Shown: piece by piece, positions 7,341 through 13,442 of the stretch
Layout: each line of letters opens with the position of its first letter
How positions within the stretch are numbered: the stretch's first letter is position 1
Assembly (NCBI GenBank): GCA_900543275.1
Contig: UQQL01000056.1
Location: forward strand, 1-13,492
Length of the DNA stretch: 13,492 nt
Direction of reading: 5' to 3'
Source: an uncultured Collinsella sp.
GTDB taxonomy: Bacteria > Actinomycetota > Coriobacteriia > Coriobacteriales > Coriobacteriaceae
The notes under the pieces: model-generated
Seen by the model: only the letters and a program-made list of their open reading frames with translations
The model's database searches: none
What the model was told of the DNA's origin: nothing
Position numbers and translations under genes: made by a program

Positions 7341-7382
7341 AAAGTGGTTGGACAACACATTGATGCATCGTCCAACCACTTT
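7341..7382 (-). terminator. Terminator downstream of trxB
   Basis: The 13-bp arms at 7341-7353 and 7370-7382 are perfectly complementary (GTCCAACCACTTT). Read on the minus strand the hairpin ends in a short T-run and lies 40 nt after the trxB stop, upstream of the DUF1836 promoter, so it separates the two genes. Confidence 0.85.
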
Positions 7383-7422
7383 GTTTGAATATAGCAACCT
7401 TACATAAGATATATTATCGTAC

Positions 7423-8361
7423 TTATCCGCGTAGAAAAGCGTATGCGCCGGTTGCCGCTATGGCTCCGTCAGAAACGGCAGTCACAACCTGGCGTAAACG
7501 CTTGGAACGGATATCGCCAGCTGCGAATAAGCCGGGCGTACGGGTGGCCATCGAATCATCGGTAACAATACCGCCGTCGGGAGCCAGATCGACTAGATGC
7601 TCGACAAGTTCGGTATGAGGTTGCGTCCCCGTAAAGACAAAAATGCCAAATGAGCCTGGTTCAAAAGACTCAGTGTGCATTTCACCAGTCGCATTGTCCT
7701 TGAACGTGATTGTCGTGGGCATCGCTTCACCAGAAAGCTCAACAATACTAGTTTGGTACCTAACTGAAATATTGTCCTTAACAAGCACCTTACTCACAAC
7801 GCCCTCGGGTGCACGGAACTGATCGCGACGCAGCACGATGGTCACGCTGCTGGCAATGTCGGACAGGAACAGCGCCTCTTCGCATGCCGAATTGCCACCA
7901 CCGATTACAAAAACCTGCTTGCCGCGGAAAAACATGCCGTCACATGTTGCGCAATATGAAACGCCACGACCGCGATACGTATCCTCGCCTGCGAAACCTG
8001 CCGGACGCGGCGTGGCACCCATGCAAGCGATAACGCTCGAGGCCAGCGTATCGCCCATATCGTGATGCACCGTAAACAACGCTGCATCGGCATCGTAATC
8101 GATACCCGTAACCATGCTCCATGTAACCTGTGCTCCCAGGCCCTCTGCATGCTGCTGAAAACGCTCGCCGAGTTCGGCGCCACTCAGGAGCGGGAAACCC
8201 GGATAGTTCTCGACCTCATTGGTTGTGGCGATCTGCCCTCCCGACATGCCCTGCTCAATCACGGTCGTCGTCAGGTTGGCACGCGCAGCATAAATGGCGG
8301 CAGCATAGCCCGCGGGGCCGCCACCGATAATCGCAACATCGATCGGCTTATCGGTAGTCAT
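7423..8361 (-). CDS. trxB: Thioredoxin reductase
   Basis: This FAD enzyme reduces thioredoxin with NADPH in the cytoplasm. The 312-residue protein is full length. It shows the FAD-binding GGGPAG (13-18), the redox-active CATC (137-140), the NADPH-binding GGGNSA (154-159), the RRDQFRA segment that contacts the NADPH phosphate (178-184) and the C-terminal FAD motif GLFAAGDIRSKRLRQVV (277-293). The ATG at 8361 has AAAGGA about 6 nt upstream. The frame is open to 8436, but that would overlap the divergent promoter. It is divergent from the glycosyltransferase gene. No thioredoxin gene is adjacent. Confidence 0.96.
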   Translation of the reverse strand: MTTDKPIDVAIIGGGPAGYAAAIYAARANLTTTVIEQGMSGGQIATTNEVENYPGFPLLSGAELGERFQQHAEGLGAQVTWSMVTGIDYDADAALFTVHHDMGDTLASSVIACMGATPRPAGFAGEDTYRGRGVSYCATCDGMFFRGKQVFVIGGGNSACEEALFLSDIASSVTIVLRRDQFRAPEGVVSKVLVKDNISVRYQTSIVELSGEAMPTTITFKDNATGEMHTESFEPGSFGIFVFTGTQPHTELVEHLVDLAPDGGIVTDDSMATRTPGLFAAGDIRSKRLRQVVTAVSDGAIAATGAYAFLRG

Positions 8362-8436
8362 GAAGCGTCCTTTCGTCGAAACGTTGTCGTTCTTTGCGCT
8401 CGTACCCAAATTTACGTGAACGTGACACTCATGCAC

Positions 8437-8442
8437 TACAAT
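8437..8442 (+). promoter_or_regulatory. -10 box for the glycosyltransferase gene
   Basis: TACAAT lies 37 nt before the chosen start at 8480, in the 118-bp divergent region shared with trxB. No strong -35 is seen. The partial palindrome ACGTGAACGT at 8414-8423 sits where the -35 would be. A trxB promoter must lie in the same region but I could not place it. Confidence 0.5.
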
Positions 8443-8479
8443 GATAAATCCGTATTACAAAGCTGAAGGGGAGTTATCG

Positions 8480-9781
8480 ATGGACCAGGCGCAGACGAGT
8501 GACGACGCTCCCCTGCTCACGCACAGCACTCCCCAATCGGAGCAAACCACGCTCCTGGCTCAGCAAAAACCTCTCGTGACCATCGTGCACGCCTCCGTTG
8601 GCTCGGGCCACAAGGCCGCCGCAAATGCGATAGCGCAGGCATTCGACCTCATCCGCGGCACCAATGGCATCCCCGAGGATATTGAGATTGAAGTGCTCGA
8701 TATCCTTGATTTTGGACGTATTAAATTCGACGGCAATAAGACCGCGGCTTCTTTTACGGGAGCCACGCGCCCCATTTACGACCTGACCTGGCGATATACG
8801 CTTACGGGACATCTTCTCTGGGGTGGCGGAACGGCATGGTCGCGAATTATGTTCCCCGCCTTCAACGAATATATTCGTAGCCGCAGGCCCATAGCCGTGG
8901 TTGCAACGCACATCACGGCGGCCAATGTTGCCGTGGGCGCCCGCGTAATTACGGGTATCGATTATCCAGTCATCTGCGTACCGACCGACTACGAAGTCGA
9001 GGGATGGTGGCCCCACAAGGACACCGATTTATTCTGTGTTGCCAACGAATTTATGGCCGAAACGCTGCGTCCGCGCGAGGTGCTCGAGACAAAGATTCGC
9101 ATTACCGGCATTCCTATTCGCGCCGGATTCGACACGGATTACGATCGCGAGGAAGAGCTAGCTAAGTTCAACCTCCCCACCGACAAGACCGTCGTGCTGG
9201 TAATGGCCGGTGCCAGCTTGCCTCAACCGTACGTTCGCTTTCGCGCGGAGATGGACCGCACCCTCCCCTTCCTACGCAGCTTCGAAGACATGCACTTTGT
9301 CTTTTTGCCGGGCAAGGATAAGGAATACGCCGCCCGCCTCAAGACACTCTTCGATGCCATGAAGCTCGAAAATGTCACGGTGCTGGACTATGTCGACGAC
9401 ATGGCGGCCCTCATGCACGGGTGCGACCTGGCAATCCTCAAATCGGGCGGACTCACGGTCACCGAGTGCCTATGCGCACATCTGCCGATGATTCTGCTGG
9501 GCAAGTCCTATGGCCAGGAAAAGGCCAACACCACCATGCTCACCGGCATGGGCGCCAGCATGCATGTCACCACCGCACGAGAGCTCATCGTTACCCTACG
9601 TCACTTGCACGACCATCCCGAATCACTCAAAGCCCTACTCATCAACGGCGAAGTACTACGCCGCCCCCACGCAGCCGAAGACATAGCCATCGCAACCATG
9701 GAGCTCGTAGGCAAACCCCAAAAGCGCAAACGAGCCTTCTGCCGCTTCTACTGGGGCGGAAAACCCGCGCACATCCGCTAG
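8480..9781 (+). CDS. Processive diacylglycerol glycosyltransferase-like protein (MGDG synthase/UgtP family)
   Basis: This GT28-type enzyme resembles monogalactosyl- and glucosyl-diacylglycerol synthases, which move sugar from a UDP-sugar onto diacylglycerol at the inner membrane face to make glycolipid. The protein has 433 residues. The N-terminal acceptor domain contains the MGDG-synthase signature HASVGSGHKAAANAI (37-51). The C-terminal donor domain has GASLP (244-248), FLPGKDKEY (275-283) and KSGGLTVTECL (321-331), which binds the nucleotide sugar. The tail is basic (QKRKRAFCRFYWGGK, 414-428), possibly for membrane contact. I chose ATG 8480 because GAAGGGGAG lies 6 nt upstream; the in-frame ATG at 8441 overlaps the -10 box. 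Glycolipids of this sort anchor cell-wall polymers in Gram-positive bacteria. Sugar and acceptor are not proven. A peculiar hairpin follows 13 nt after the stop. Confidence 0.87.
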   Translation: MDQAQTSDDAPLLTHSTPQSEQTTLLAQQKPLVTIVHASVGSGHKAAANAIAQAFDLIRGTNGIPEDIEIEVLDILDFGRIKFDGNKTAASFTGATRPIYDLTWRYTLTGHLLWGGGTAWSRIMFPAFNEYIRSRRPIAVVATHITAANVAVGARVITGIDYPVICVPTDYEVEGWWPHKDTDLFCVANEFMAETLRPREVLETKIRITGIPIRAGFDTDYDREEELAKFNLPTDKTVVLVMAGASLPQPYVRFRAEMDRTLPFLRSFEDMHFVFLPGKDKEYAARLKTLFDAMKLENVTVLDYVDDMAALMHGCDLAILKSGGLTVTECLCAHLPMILLGKSYGQEKANTTMLTGMGASMHVTTARELIVTLRHLHDHPESLKALLINGEVLRRPHAAEDIAIATMELVGKPQKRKRAFCRFYWGGKPAHIR

Positions 9782-9794
9782 CGTCTTAATTTCC

Positions 9795-9898
9795 GCTTGC
9801 CTGCGGGAGACCCCTATATATCATCCCGTGCTCAAACATTCTCGCTTCGCTGCGAAACTGCGCGCGGAACGATATATAGGGGCCTCCCGCAGGTAAGC
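9795..9898 (+). repeat. Long hairpin element, copy A, in the 3' region of the glycosyltransferase gene
   Basis: Positions 9795-9831 pair with 9862-9898 in a stem of about 37 bp with two G-T wobbles and only three mismatches. The stem includes CCTGCGGGAG and CCCCTATATATC. The loop (9832-9861) contains CAAACATTCTCGC and a small TTCGC-T-GCGAA hairpin. It starts 13 nt after the stop codon. No T-run follows, so it is not a standard terminator. The loop and inner stem recur in reverse orientation at 10071-10146. Confidence 0.88.
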
Positions 9899-9975
9899 TG
9901 CGTTTACGTACTAGCAGCTATACCAGATACCCCTCCAGTAGAATCTGCAAAGGGGAACCAGAAAATATAAATACA

Positions 9976-10022
9976 GTAAGTCGATGCGACAAAGGAGGCG
10001 ACCCTTCATCGCATCGACTTAC
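9976..10022. repeat. Central 14-bp-arm hairpin between the two large elements
   Basis: GTAAGTCGATGCGA at 9976-9989 is exactly complementary to 10009-10022. Inside, AAGG at 9992-9995 can pair with CCTT at 10003-10006. It is unrelated in sequence to the flanking elements. On the minus strand it is followed by CTGTATTTATATTTT, so it may end dut transcription; on the plus strand no T-run follows. The remaining stretches 9899-9975 and 10023-10053 hold nothing I recognise. Confidence 0.7.
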
Positions 10023-10053
10023 CAGAAAAGTAAATATTATTTCAAGCGAGTAG

Positions 10054-10162
10054 CCGCCCGCCCGGGGCTTACCTATATCGTTCCACGCGCAGTTTCGCAG
10101 CGAGCGAAGCGACGCGAGAATGTTTGAGCATGGAATGATATAGGTAAGCCCCGGGCGGGAGG
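10054..10162 (-). repeat. Long hairpin element, copy B, in the 3' region of dut
   Basis: Positions 10054-10085 pair with 10131-10162 with one mismatch and one G-T wobble. Read on the minus strand it begins 12 nt after the dut stop and shows TGCTCAAACATTCTCGC, then GCGAAACTGCGCG and GGAACGATATA, all shared with copy A. It has 9 extra bases in the loop. The outer stem sequence differs from copy A, yet each copy pairs with itself. Confidence 0.88.
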
Positions 10163-10174
10163 GATACGAGCGCC

Positions 10175-10618
10175 CTAGGCGATGCCGCTGGAGCCGAAGC
10201 CTCCGTTGCCTCGGTCGGTTTCGTCTAGTTCTTCTACTTCTATGAGGTTGACCGTGGGGACTTCTTGGATGACGAGTTGGGCTATGCGGTCGCCTTTGTT
10301 GATTTGGATGTTGTTCGTGGGGTCTAGGTTAATGAGGATAACCTTGAGTTCTCCTCGGTAGTGGGCGTCGATGAGCCCCGGCGTGTTGACTATAGACAGG
10401 CCCTGCTTGATGGCCAAGCCGCTGCGTGGTTGGACGAAGCCGGCGTAGCCATCGGGCAGGGCGATGGCCAGCCCCGTAGAGACCAGACGGCGTTCGAAGG
10501 GCTTCAGGACGCAGTCCTCGTTGGAGCGTAGATCCAAGCCGGCATCGGTGGGATGGGCGTATTTGGGAAGCTCGACGGTGGGGTCAAGACGCTTTATGTT
10601 GACGGAAATGTTGGACAT
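10175..10618 (-). CDS. dut: Deoxyuridine 5'-triphosphate nucleotidohydrolase (dUTPase)
   Basis: Dut hydrolyses dUTP to dUMP and pyrophosphate, keeping uracil out of DNA and feeding dTMP synthesis; the enzyme is a homotrimer. All five motifs are present in the 147-residue protein: DAGLDLRS (25-32), PRSGLAIK (64-71), NTPGLIDAHYRGEL (78-91, with catalytic Asp84), RIAQLVI (111-117) and the glycine-rich RGNGGFGSSG (136-145). It starts 4 nt after the nrdR stop, with its AAGGTGA ribosome site overlapping the last nrdR codons, so the two genes form a tight operon. A large hairpin follows 12 nt after the stop. Confidence 0.97.
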   Translation of the reverse strand: MSNISVNIKRLDPTVELPKYAHPTDAGLDLRSNEDCVLKPFERRLVSTGLAIALPDGYAGFVQPRSGLAIKQGLSIVNTPGLIDAHYRGELKVILINLDPTNNIQINKGDRIAQLVIQEVPTVNLIEVEELDETDRGNGGFGSSGIA

Positions 10619-10622
10619 GGAA

Positions 10623-11066
10623 TCACCTTAGCTTGTCGAGCTCTTGCAGAAACTCATCGACGTCTTTGAAATCACGGTAGACCGAGGCAAAACGGATGTA
10701 CGCAACCTTGTCGATCTTGGCCAAGCGCTTGAGCACCATGTCACCCAACTCATGGGACGTGACGGCCGTCAGCGTGCGAGAGCGAAGCTCGACCTCGATG
10801 TCATCGATAATCTCATTGAGCTTCTTAGTGTCGATATCGCGCTTGATGGTGGCGCGCATCAAGCCGACGAGAAGCTTATTGCGATCGAACCGCTGCTTGG
10901 TTCCGTCTGACTTAATGACCTCGATTGGGTCTTCGCATCGCTCGAACGTTGTAAAGCGATAGTTACACGAGCAACATTCGCGGCGGCGCTTAATGGTGTT
11001 ATTTGACTCCTGCATACGGGAATCAACGACGCGGGTATGTGCCTTGCCGCATTTGGGACAGCGCAT
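10623..11066 (-). CDS. nrdR: Transcriptional repressor NrdR
   Basis: NrdR senses ATP and dATP and represses ribonucleotide reductase genes. At 147 residues it has typical length. An N-terminal zinc ribbon uses Cys3, Cys6, Cys31 and Cys34 (CPKC and CCSC, with an extra Cys32), followed by the diagnostic YRFTTFER (36-43). The ATP-cone spans about 47-137 (PIEVIKSDGTKQRFDRNKL onward). The start at 11066 has a strong AGGAGG upstream. Both the start codon and part of that ribosome site lie in a 12-bp inverted repeat at 11061-11104. It lies between a LysM gene (51-nt gap) and dut (4-nt gap), so the cluster joins SOS response and nucleotide-pool genes. In Mycobacterium, nrdR (Rv2718c), a LysM gene (Rv2719c) and lexA (Rv2720) are adjacent in the same order. 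Confidence 0.97.
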   Translation of the reverse strand: MRCPKCGKAHTRVVDSRMQESNNTIKRRRECCSCNYRFTTFERCEDPIEVIKSDGTKQRFDRNKLLVGLMRATIKRDIDTKKLNEIIDDIEVELRSRTLTAVTSHELGDMVLKRLAKIDKVAYIRFASVYRDFKDVDEFLQELDKLR

Positions 11067-11104
11067 GGTACCTCCTCTTAAACGATAACAAGGGTACCAT
11101 GCGC
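11061..11104 (-). promoter_or_regulatory. Inverted repeat enclosing the nrdR start codon and ribosome site
   Basis: GCGCATGGTACC at 11061-11072 is exactly complementary to 11093-11104. In the minus-strand mRNA this gives a 12-bp stem with a 20-nt loop. The nrdR AUG (11066-11064) lies inside the 3' arm, and the GGAGG (11075-11071) is split between loop and stem. No U-run follows, so it is not a terminator. It could restrict nrdR translation or act as a DNA operator. Confidence 0.75.
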
Positions 11105-11117
11105 AGCGCGATAATGA

Positions 11118-11570
11118 TTACGAACGAGCAGGAACCTTAAGATGCGCACCGGCGGTGAGCGAACCATGCTCCAGATGATTGACGTTACGGATCATGTCGG
11201 AAGTCTCTTGCGTGGAAAGGCCTTCGATTGGATATTCCTCGGCAAGCGACCAAAGAGAATCGCCAGGCTGAACGCGAATGGTCTCGTATGTAACGTTGGA
11301 AACGGACTCGGCATACGCGGCATGACGAGCGCTAAAGACCGACGTAGCGAGGACAAAGAAGAGCGTAAGCGCAACGGCGACGGCGACAATCGTCGGAACC
11401 TTCAGGGCAACGCGGGCCGGCGCGACTACAGCCTGCTGATTGCGCGCAGGCTTTACGGTCAAAGGCTGAAAGCCGGAGCGGCCACCCTGAACAACCGTAA
11501 AAGTGGGTTCTGCAGGCGTCTCGAGCTTAAGGGCGAGGTTTCCCTGGACCATATTCGTTGCGTGCATCAT
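11118..11570 (-). CDS. LysM membrane protein, likely SOS-induced cell-division inhibitor
   Basis: This 150-residue protein has an N-terminal cytoplasmic segment (1-56), one transmembrane helix (about 58-80, VPTIVAVAVALTLFFVLATSV) and an external LysM domain (about 95-147; YETIRVQPGDSLWSLAEEY then LTAGAHLKVP) that would bind peptidoglycan. By position it corresponds to yneA of Bacillus and to divS/Rv2719c of actinobacteria, small proteins divergent from lexA that hold back cell division during DNA damage. The role here is inferred from that gene order, the topology and the LexA boxes in its promoter; sequence identity alone is short. The start at 11570 has GAGGAG about 4 nt upstream, with a second ATG directly after. 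Transcription probably continues into nrdR and dut. Confidence 0.8.
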   Translation of the reverse strand: MMHATNMVQGNLALKLETPAEPTFTVVQGGRSGFQPLTVKPARNQQAVVAPARVALKVPTIVAVAVALTLFFVLATSVFSARHAAYAESVSNVTYETIRVQPGDSLWSLAEEYPIEGLSTQETSDMIRNVNHLEHGSLTAGAHLKVPARS

Positions 11571-11638
11571 GTTCTCCTCTCGCGTGTTTTGCTGAGAACA
11601 GTTTTATCAAGCCGCGCGGACAAAAATGTCTAGCGCGA

Positions 11639-11650
11639 GAACGAATGTTC
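11639..11650. promoter_or_regulatory. LexA (SOS) box 1
   Basis: GAAC-GAAT-GTTC fits the Gram-positive SOS consensus GAAC-RNRY-GTTC exactly in its core. It lies at about the transcript start of the LysM gene. Confidence 0.8.
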
Positions 11651-11657
11651 GGTTATT

Positions 11658-11685
11658 ATTATCTTCGAACAGTTGTTCCTGTCAA
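11658..11685 (-). promoter_or_regulatory. Promoter of the LysM-nrdR-dut genes
   Basis: On the minus strand TTGACA (11685-11680, consensus -35) and GATAAT (11663-11658, -10) are separated by 16 bp. SOS box 2 occupies the spacer, so LexA binding would directly block polymerase. The predicted leader is about 80 nt. Confidence 0.8.
11667..11678. promoter_or_regulatory. LexA (SOS) box 2
   Basis: CGAAC-AGTT-GTTC, with core 11667-11678, lies exactly 28 bp after box 1 and between the -35 and -10 of the LysM promoter. Confidence 0.85.
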
Positions 11686-11694
11686 GCAAAATTC

Positions 11695-11706
11695 GAACAT
11701 TTGTTT
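11695..11706. promoter_or_regulatory. LexA (SOS) box 3
   Basis: TCGAAC-ATTT-GTTTGA (core 11695-11706) fits the mycobacterial LexA consensus TCGAACRNNYGTTYGA at every position. It is exactly 28 bp after box 2 and 24 bp before the lexA start, well placed for autoregulation. Confidence 0.88.
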
Positions 11707-11730
11707 GACATGGGTAGAGAGGATGCCCTG

Positions 11731-12375
11731 ATGGCTCGCAAAATTACCAAGCGTCAGCAGCAAATTTACGACTTCATCAAGGAATATCAGCAGGAGAAGG
11801 GTTATCCGCCCAGCGTGCGCGAGATGGCTTCTGCCGTGGGCCTTTCCTCCCCCAGCACCGTGCACGCCCATCTCTCTGCCCTGGAGGCGCGCGGGCTACT
11901 CAAGCGCGATGCCACCAAACCGCGCGCCCTGGAACTCTTTAACGAGGACGGTTCCTCTGTCTCAATTTCTAAATCTGACGAACCCACCGCACCTCGCGGA
12001 ACGGTCTCGCTGCCGCTCGTTGGTCGCGTCGCGGCTGGGATTCCCATTCTGGCCGAGCAGAATATCGAAGACACGTTTACTATCCCGACCGAAATCGCCA
12101 CTGATCAGGGTTCCTTTATCCTTGAGGTGCATGGGAGCTCAATGATCAATGTCGGCATCTTCAATGGCGATTACATCATCGTCCGTGAACAAAAAAGTGC
12201 CATGAACGGCGAAATTGTCGTGGCCATGATTGATGGTTCGGCGACCGTCAAGACGTTCTACAAGGAGCAGGGACGTGTACGCCTGCAGCCTGAGAATGAC
12301 ACCATGGAACCTATCTATGCAACGAATCCCGTTATCCTGGGCAAAGTCGTCGGATTGATGCGCCGGTTCTCGTAA
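11731..12375 (+). CDS. lexA: LexA repressor
   Basis: LexA is the SOS master repressor; RecA on single-stranded DNA triggers it to cut itself. The 214-residue protein has the N-terminal winged helix (about 1-70; SVREMASAVGLSSPSTVHAHL at 28-48 is the recognition region), the cleavage bond Ala102-Gly103 in GRVAAGIP, the catalytic Ser137 in GSSM and Lys174 in ATVKTF. I chose ATG 11731 since AGAGAGGA lies 7 nt upstream and the protein then begins MARKITKRQQ, as LexA proteins do; the frame is open to 11626, but that would cover the SOS boxes. Its stop TAA shares one base with the ATG of the next gene. Three LexA boxes lie upstream, shared with the divergent LysM gene. Confidence 0.97.
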   Translation: MARKITKRQQQIYDFIKEYQQEKGYPPSVREMASAVGLSSPSTVHAHLSALEARGLLKRDATKPRALELFNEDGSSVSISKSDEPTAPRGTVSLPLVGRVAAGIPILAEQNIEDTFTIPTEIATDQGSFILEVHGSSMINVGIFNGDYIIVREQKSAMNGEIVVAMIDGSATVKTFYKEQGRVRLQPENDTMEPIYATNPVILGKVVGLMRRFS

Positions 12376-13079
12376 TGCAAAAACGCATCACCATCTTTGA
12401 TACCGTCCGCGGGTTTACGATGATTTCTATGGCAGGTTTTCACGCTTGCTATGATCTCGCCTACCTGTACGGCTGGGATATGCCTTGGTTTACCCAGTCA
12501 GTCTTTCAAGACGTCTGGCGCGCCAGCATCAGCTGGGTATTTTTGTTTATCGCGGGTTGGATGTGCACTCTTTCGCGCAACAATATCAAACGTGCCGCCA
12601 AATACGCCTTAGCAGCACTCGTTGTCTGGTTGGCAACAACACTTGTCTCATTCGACGATTCGGTTAGTTTTGGCATCATCTACTGCATGGCCGCATGCAC
12701 CGGCATCGTGGCGTTGACCGATCCCGTCCTTAAGAAGATAACGGCGAGATGGGGCATGCCCCTATGCCTTGTGTTGTTCGCCCTCACCTGGAGCATCCCC
12801 AAAACGATCTACCCAGTCCCCTACATGGCGTGGCTGGGATTTCCGAGCCCTGGGTTTGTCTCAGGTGATTACTACCCCATCATCCCGTTTATCTTTATGT
12901 ATCTTGCAGGATACTTCGCCGCACACATAGCGCGGGGAATCGATAAGACCGTCCCTAGCTGGGCCTACGCCAACCCCCTGCCGGCGCTCGCCAGCCTTGG
13001 ACGTCACGCACTCCCCTTTTATCTGCTGCATCAGCCCATCATTCTGGGCATTTTGGAGCTCGTCTACTCGGTGCGATAA
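12375..13079 (+). CDS. Heparan-alpha-glucosaminide N-acetyltransferase-like membrane protein (DUF1624)
   Basis: This 234-residue multi-pass membrane protein belongs to the DUF1624/HGSNAT-catalytic family, which is thought to move acyl groups across the membrane onto extracellular sugars. The typical N-terminus is present (FDTVRGFTMISMAGFHACYDL, with conserved Asp9, Arg12 and His23), as are the GDYYPIIPFIFMYLAGY block (164-180) and the C-terminal LGRHALPFYLLHQPI (208-222). About six or seven hydrophobic helices are visible. The start overlaps the lexA stop as TAATG and no strong ribosome site is seen, suggesting translational coupling to lexA and hence possible SOS control. It overlaps the convergent hflX tail by 16 bp. 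The acyl acceptor is unknown; a cell-envelope glycan is a guess. Confidence 0.82.
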   Translation: MQKRITIFDTVRGFTMISMAGFHACYDLAYLYGWDMPWFTQSVFQDVWRASISWVFLFIAGWMCTLSRNNIKRAAKYALAALVVWLATTLVSFDDSVSFGIIYCMAACTGIVALTDPVLKKITARWGMPLCLVLFALTWSIPKTIYPVPYMAWLGFPSPGFVSGDYYPIIPFIFMYLAGYFAAHIARGIDKTVPSWAYANPLPALASLGRHALPFYLLHQPIILGILELVYSVR

Positions 13080-13442
13080 CGCTCGAGCCGCGGTGCAATA
13101 CGAGCCGGCAACTTCGCCACAATGCGAACACCGTCCTCGAGATATTCCTCATGCAGAAGGGTTCCCTGCTCATGCACCAGCGTGATGAGAGCGCCCTCGC
13201 GATACGGAATATCAGCGGAGAGCAACACATCGGTGGCAGCTGCCTCACGAGCAATGCGGTCGACGAGATCGTCGAGCCCCTCGCCCGTTTGGGCCGAGAA
13301 CAGAACGGCTTCTGGATAGCGACGACGGAAACTCAATCGATCAACGCTATCGAGAAGATCGATTTTATTGAATACGGTCAGCGTTAAACGCTCTCCGGCG
13401 CCGATCTCATCAAGCACGCGGTCGACAGCCTCCAGCTGCCGC
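13064..13442 (-). CDS. hflX: GTPase HflX, C-terminal part only
   Basis: HflX is a ribosome-associated GTPase that helps rescue or split stalled 70S ribosomes under stress. Only about the last 125 residues are present. They include the G4 motif NKID, which reads guanine, the G5-like SAQTGEGLDDL, and the C-terminal region with REGALITLVHEQGTLLHEEYLEDG typical of HflX. The gene is cut at 13442 by sequencing adapter; the apparent N-terminus MGSEMCIRDR is adapter translation, not protein. The G1-G3 motifs and the N-terminal HflX domain lie outside the contig. The stop TAG at 13066-13064 lies inside the 3' end of the convergent DUF1624 gene. Confidence 0.88.

Noticed and set aside
9929..9954. CCCCT ... 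AGGGG short inverted repeat between hairpins
   Set aside because: Five-base arms with a long loop are expected by chance; no further support.
11626..11730. N-terminal extension of lexA, including ATG 11710
   Set aside because: It would cover the three SOS boxes; ATG 11710 has no ribosome site, while 11731 does and gives the canonical LexA N-terminus.
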